The translations under genes were made by a program, and so were the position numbers. A stretch of 9,432 nucleotides of DNA from Methylovulum sp. (GTDB taxonomy: Bacteria > Pseudomonadota > Gammaproteobacteria > Methylococcales > Methylomonadaceae), in NCBI GenBank assembly GCA_004299465.1, contig SCST01000639.1, positions 1 to 9,432 on the forward strand, given 5' to 3'. The notes beneath the pieces were generated by a model. That model was not told the origin of the DNA and made no database searches. It saw only the letters and a program-made list of their open reading frames with translations. Below, piece after piece: positions 7,256-9,432 of the stretch (positions are counted from its first letter, which is position 1; each line of letters begins with the position of its first letter).

Positions 7256-7699
7256 ATGCCGACTTGCTGGATCATCGCCGGCCCGAATGGCGCGGGCAAG
7301 ACCACTTTCGCGCTGCAATACTTGCCGAAAGTCGCCCTGTGCCGCCATTTCATCAATGCCGACCTGATTGCCGCTGGCTTGTCGCCGCTTGCGCCCGAAC
7401 AGCAATTATTGGCAGCCAGCCGTTTGTTTTTGCATGAAATAGAAAGCCATATCGCCGCTGGGCAAGATTTTGCCTTTGAAACCACGCTCGCCGGACGCAG
7501 TTACCTTAAGCTGATACGGCGATTACAAGCCAGCGGATGGCGGGTGGAATTGATTTATTTGGCCTTGCCCAACGCTGAACTGTCGCGCTTGCGTGTCGCG
7601 GAACGTGTCGCCCACGGTGGACATGACATTCCCGCAGACGCGATTATTAGGCGGTTTCCACGTAGCCTGCTTAATTTTTTCAGCTTTTTTCTCCGCTAG
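7256..7699 (+). CDS. Zeta-toxin-like P-loop kinase, C-terminus frameshifted
   Basis: Starting at ATG 7256 (GGAG 8 bp upstream) the frame gives 147 aa beginning MPTCWIIAGPNGAGKTTF. The Walker A loop is G9-T17. D36 in FINADLI and E75 in AFETTLAGRSY are family-conserved polar positions, and the Arg-rich lid HGGHDIP...RRFPRSL (120-138) is present. This places it with COG4185-type 'predicted ABC ATPase'/zeta-toxin-like proteins, whose relatives phosphorylate nucleotide-sugar or small-molecule substrates; the substrate here is unknown. After LLNFFSFF the frame reads LR and stops, about 43 residues short. The missing tail is found in the -1 frame (next entry). Whether the short protein is active is uncertain, although the core catalytic motifs are before the break. 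The gene sits where hsdS should continue, in frame with its stub. Confidence 0.82.
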   Translation: MPTCWIIAGPNGAGKTTFALQYLPKVALCRHFINADLIAAGLSPLAPEQQLLAASRLFLHEIESHIAAGQDFAFETTLAGRSYLKLIRRLQASGWRVELIYLALPNAELSRLRVAERVAHGGHDIPADAIIRRFPRSLLNFFSFFLR

Positions 7700-7827
7700 T
7701 CGATCAGGCATTTTGTTTTATGAACAACGACAACACTCCGACGCTGGTCCTTCAACAAAACGCTGGGCAAAGGCAGGTGCTACATCATGAGTTTTTTCAA
7801 CTTTTGCAAGAGGAGGCACAGCGATGA
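7690..7827 (+). pseudogene. Displaced C-terminus of the zeta-like kinase
   Basis: In the -1 frame relative to the kinase, bases 7690-7824 encode SPLVDQAFCFMNNDNTPTLV and continue to QLLQEEAQR before TGA 7825-7827. This is the expected family tail (a [SY]-x-P-L-[AV]-D motif then a short beta-rich end). One extra T in the T6 run at 7685-7690 would join the two parts into one 190-aa protein, a normal length for the family. The restored stop overlaps the next ATG as ATGA, which strongly supports this as the original reading frame. Explanations are a real one-base deletion, a sequencing or assembly error, or slippage at the T run. Confidence 0.75.
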
Positions 7828-8024
7828 GTGCGCAAACGCCCGTAAACCTAAATCCTAAAGCGCAAGCGATGCTCGATTGTTTGCAGCAAGCGGTTGCAGA
7901 TACCTTAGAACGTAAGCGGCGACTGGGACACTATGCGGTGTTCTGGTCGGAAGGCGCGGTTATTGCTGTTGGCGAGGATGCGCCCGTGCAGTTAACGGCA
8001 CGAAAACCTTCCCAGATTGAATAA
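7824..8024 (+). CDS. Small antitoxin-like partner of the zeta-like kinase
   Basis: This 66-aa protein, MSAQTPVNLNPKAQAMLDCL onward, has a helix-forming first half, a basic turn ERKRRLGHYAVFW and a short beta-hairpin ending in EGAVIAVGED. Small proteins with a LERKRRLGxYAVxW-like core are commonly encoded beside COG4185 kinases, so an antitoxin-like role is inferred, not proven. AGAGGAGG lies 7 bp before the ATG, and the start overlaps the frame-restored kinase stop by ATGA. This order, kinase first and partner second, differs from the usual antitoxin-first arrangement of many toxin-antitoxin pairs. Confidence 0.75.
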   Translation: MSAQTPVNLNPKAQAMLDCLQQAVADTLERKRRLGHYAVFWSEGAVIAVGEDAPVQLTARKPSQIE

Positions 8025-8037
8025 GCGAAGGGCAACC

Positions 8038-8094
8038 ATGCACTTGCAAAGAATCAAAATTAAAGACTTTAAGAATCTGAAGGCTATTGAGTGA
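8038..8094 (+). pseudogene. N-terminal stub of a RecF/SMC-type ATPase
   Basis: MHLQRIKIKDFKNLKAIE then TGA. The pattern of a short beta strand, I-K-[DN]-F-[KR]-[NS]-L, is the typical first strand of AAA/RecF-like ATPases found in defence islands. It has a good ribosome binding site (GAAGGG, 5 bp before ATG) and lies 13 bp after the small partner gene, so it was a member of the same operon. No Walker A or later motif follows; the gene is deleted after 18 codons. The call rests on a short peptide and is moderate at best. Confidence 0.5.
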
Positions 8095-8252
8095 GTTCTT
8101 CGAGCCTTCGGAATCCAGCAGCAAAACAAAAGGTGCGCGACTGTTTGCAAACAATCAAATCCATGACTCGTCACGATGCCGAGCTTTCTGCCGTCGCAAA
8201 ATGGTGCGTGCTGTTTCGGAACGATCCCCAGCTGGCAAGGCTGGTTGCATGA
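8091..8252 (+). pseudogene. Tail of an unrecognised reading frame
   Basis: An open frame of 53 codons (after TGA 8088-8090, ending TGA 8250-8252) contains KQKVRDCLQTIKSMTRHDAE and then a plausible protein-like end, VAKWCVLFRNDPQLARLVA. Only GTG 8091 could start it, with AAGG 7 bp upstream. It looks like the C-terminal remnant of a gene whose beginning was lost in the same deletion that truncated the ATPase gene. I do not recognise the family. Confidence 0.35.
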
Positions 8253-8330
8253 TTGAATCCGCAGTTAAGGTCGCGATGAATTCCAGCAGAAATACGGATA
8301 GTCTTTTACCCAAAACCTCAGGCCACGATT
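8095..8330. other. Degraded region between defence island and transporter gene
   Basis: Apart from the unidentified open frame ending at 8252, no intact gene is seen. Another frame is open from 8087 into the transporter gene (to 8509) but starts with TTG and has low-complexity, non-family sequence, so I treat it as non-coding. No clear promoter or terminator was found for the downstream transporter gene. Confidence 0.45.
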
Positions 8331-9383
8331 ATGAACGAATTTTTAAACAATGCTGCGATACGCTTTTTTATTCCGGCACTGTTTTTGGCCGGCATTTTAG
8401 TGCTGAGCGTTATTATCCTGCGCGATTTTTTTCTTGTCCTGGTATGGGCGTTTATTATCGCTTATGTGGTATGGCAGCCTTATCTTTGGCTAAGGCGGCG
8501 GCTTCATGATAAGGCCAATCTGAGCGCGGCGGTGATGACCGCTATTATTGCCGCAGTCATTTCGCTGACGCTCTTCTCTCTGGCAGCCATGCTGCAAAGC
8601 GAGATCAAAATAGCCTATCAAACGCTGATTGAAAACTATGCCCAGGGACCGTATAAGTTGCCCAATGCCGTAAGCCGTATCCCCTGGCTGGGCGATAACT
8701 TGCAGGCATGGCTGGACCGCGTCACCAGCGATCAGGCCGGCGTGACGGCGCAGCTTGTCGAATGGGCGAAACAATGGCTGGGTGAGCTTGGCAAATTCCT
8801 CGGCGATATCGGCCGTTATGTTATCAAGCTAGGCTTTGTGCTGGTTACGCTATTTTTTTGTTTTCGCGACGGACAGGGCGCTATCAGCCAATTACAGCAA
8901 GGGCTTATCCGCTTTCTTGGCGGCTATCAGCAAGTCTATTTGCAAGCCGCCGGTGATACCACGCGCGCAGTCGTTTACGGCATCGTGCTGGCTGCGTTAG
9001 GGCAAGGTATTACGGCAGGGATCGGTTACGCCGTTGCCGGTGTGCAGGCGCCGGTGCTGTTCGGCGCGGTGACGGCGGTGCTGGCGTTGATCCCGATGGG
9101 CGCGATGCTGGTGTGGGTGTCGATAGGCGTCATGCTGCTGGCGGCAGGGCAGATTTGGCCCGGTGCGGGGCTGCTGTTATGGGGGTTTCTGGTGGTCAGC
9201 ACCATTGATAATGTCATACGCCCGCTGGTGATCAGCGGCACCAGCCAGGTGCCGTTCCTGGTCGTCATGTTCGGCGTGTTCGGCGGGCTTTCCGCTTTCG
9301 GTATGGTCGGTTTATTTATTGGGCCGGTCATTTTGTCGGTCATGCTTGCCGTCTGGCAGGCATGGTTGAAACAGCAACAATAA
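8331..9383 (+). CDS. AI-2E family (YdiK-like) membrane transporter
   Basis: This 350-aa polytopic inner-membrane protein belongs to the AI-2E/PerM-type family (Pfam AI-2E_transport). Predicted membrane spans are about 12-30, 33-51, 66-88, 164-178, 215-236, 240-273, 276-290 and 305-345, with a soluble amphipathic stretch 90-160 between spans, the usual family arrangement. The conserved end contains TIDNVIRPLVISG (291-303) and GMVGLFIGPV (324-333). Members have been linked to autoinducer-2 export, ion or proton exchange, or remain uncharacterised, so the substrate is not assignable. The ATG at 8331 has only a weak TCAGG site about 8 bp upstream. It is separate from the restriction island and followed directly by a MITE end. 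Confidence 0.92.
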   Translation: MNEFLNNAAIRFFIPALFLAGILVLSVIILRDFFLVLVWAFIIAYVVWQPYLWLRRRLHDKANLSAAVMTAIIAAVISLTLFSLAAMLQSEIKIAYQTLIENYAQGPYKLPNAVSRIPWLGDNLQAWLDRVTSDQAGVTAQLVEWAKQWLGELGKFLGDIGRYVIKLGFVLVTLFFCFRDGQGAISQLQQGLIRFLGGYQQVYLQAAGDTTRAVVYGIVLAALGQGITAGIGYAVAGVQAPVLFGAVTAVLALIPMGAMLVWVSIGVMLLAAGQIWPGAGLLLWGFLVVSTIDNVIRPLVISGTSQVPFLVVMFGVFGGLSAFGMVGLFIGPVILSVMLAVWQAWLKQQQ

Positions 9384-9390
9384 GAATGAG

Positions 9391-9432
9391 GTAACTATTC
9401 AGCCCCTTGCTGTAGGGCGTGCTGCGCGCGCC
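9391..9432. mobile_element. Left end of a third MITE copy, cut by window edge
   Basis: It begins GTAACTATTCAGCCCCTTGC, identical over 18 bases to the left end of the 116-262 element and close to the reverse-complemented right end of the 2916-2990 copy. Its last 16 bases (9417-9432, GCGTGCTGCGCGCGCC) equal 2942-2957 in that copy. It starts 8 bp after the transporter stop codon. The left flank AGAATGAG should reappear beyond the element if it made an 8-bp target duplication. Confidence 0.8.

Noticed and set aside
8087..8509. 140-codon + strand open frame overlapping the transporter start
   Set aside because: It starts with TTG, has no family-like sequence, and its second half is the transporter gene read in another frame.
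1..9432. CRISPR array, tRNA or rRNA genes
   Set aside because: No regularly spaced direct repeats, cloverleaf-like sequences or rRNA-like segments were seen on either strand.

Overview
The window is bacterial DNA. Dense + strand genes, many NIT/HAMP chemoreceptor features, GC-rich short mobile repeats and the family matches suggest a gammaproteobacterium. A Methylococcales-type methanotroph is possible, but that is an impression from gene and repeat style, not shown by a marker gene.

Layout. Positions 1-79 (minus strand) are probably the first codons of a gene that leaves the window. Positions 116-262 hold a short non-coding mobile element (MITE) with GTAA ends and a perfect 8-bp target duplication. 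Positions 378-2807 encode a chemoreceptor with an N-terminal NIT sensor, five tandem HAMP units spaced 44-45 residues apart and a well-conserved signalling tip. A second, shorter MITE copy lies at 2916-2990. The left end of a third runs off the window at 9391.

Positions 3070-8252 are a type I restriction-modification island that has been partly dismantled. hsdR keeps its reading frame but has lost its middle: the ExK half of the nuclease site and the helicase motifs before motif V. hsdM looks intact. A DUF1016/YhcG-type PD-(D/E)XK nuclease gene overlaps the hsdM stop by 4 bp. Next comes the start of hsdS, only about 37 codons. It runs in frame into a zeta-toxin-like P-loop kinase gene, which is itself frameshifted at a T6 run near its 3' end. 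If the frame is restored, the kinase ends in an ATGA overlap with a 66-aa small partner gene, as expected of a toxin/antitoxin-like pair. After that come an 18-codon stub resembling the start of a RecF/SMC-type ATPase and the tail of an unrecognised reading frame. No intact HsdS is present, so HsdM as seen here has no specificity subunit, and the locus reads as an R-M system losing restriction while gaining or keeping accessory nuclease and kinase genes.

Positions 8331-9383 encode an AI-2E-family (YdiK-like) membrane transporter, apparently unrelated to the island.

The main points of interest are: the MITE with its IS66-like signature; two separate deletions in the hsd operon (internal in hsdR, most of hsdS) that both leave reading frames open; the kinase frameshift with a coupled partner; and a perfect 25-nt palindrome inside the DUF1016 gene.
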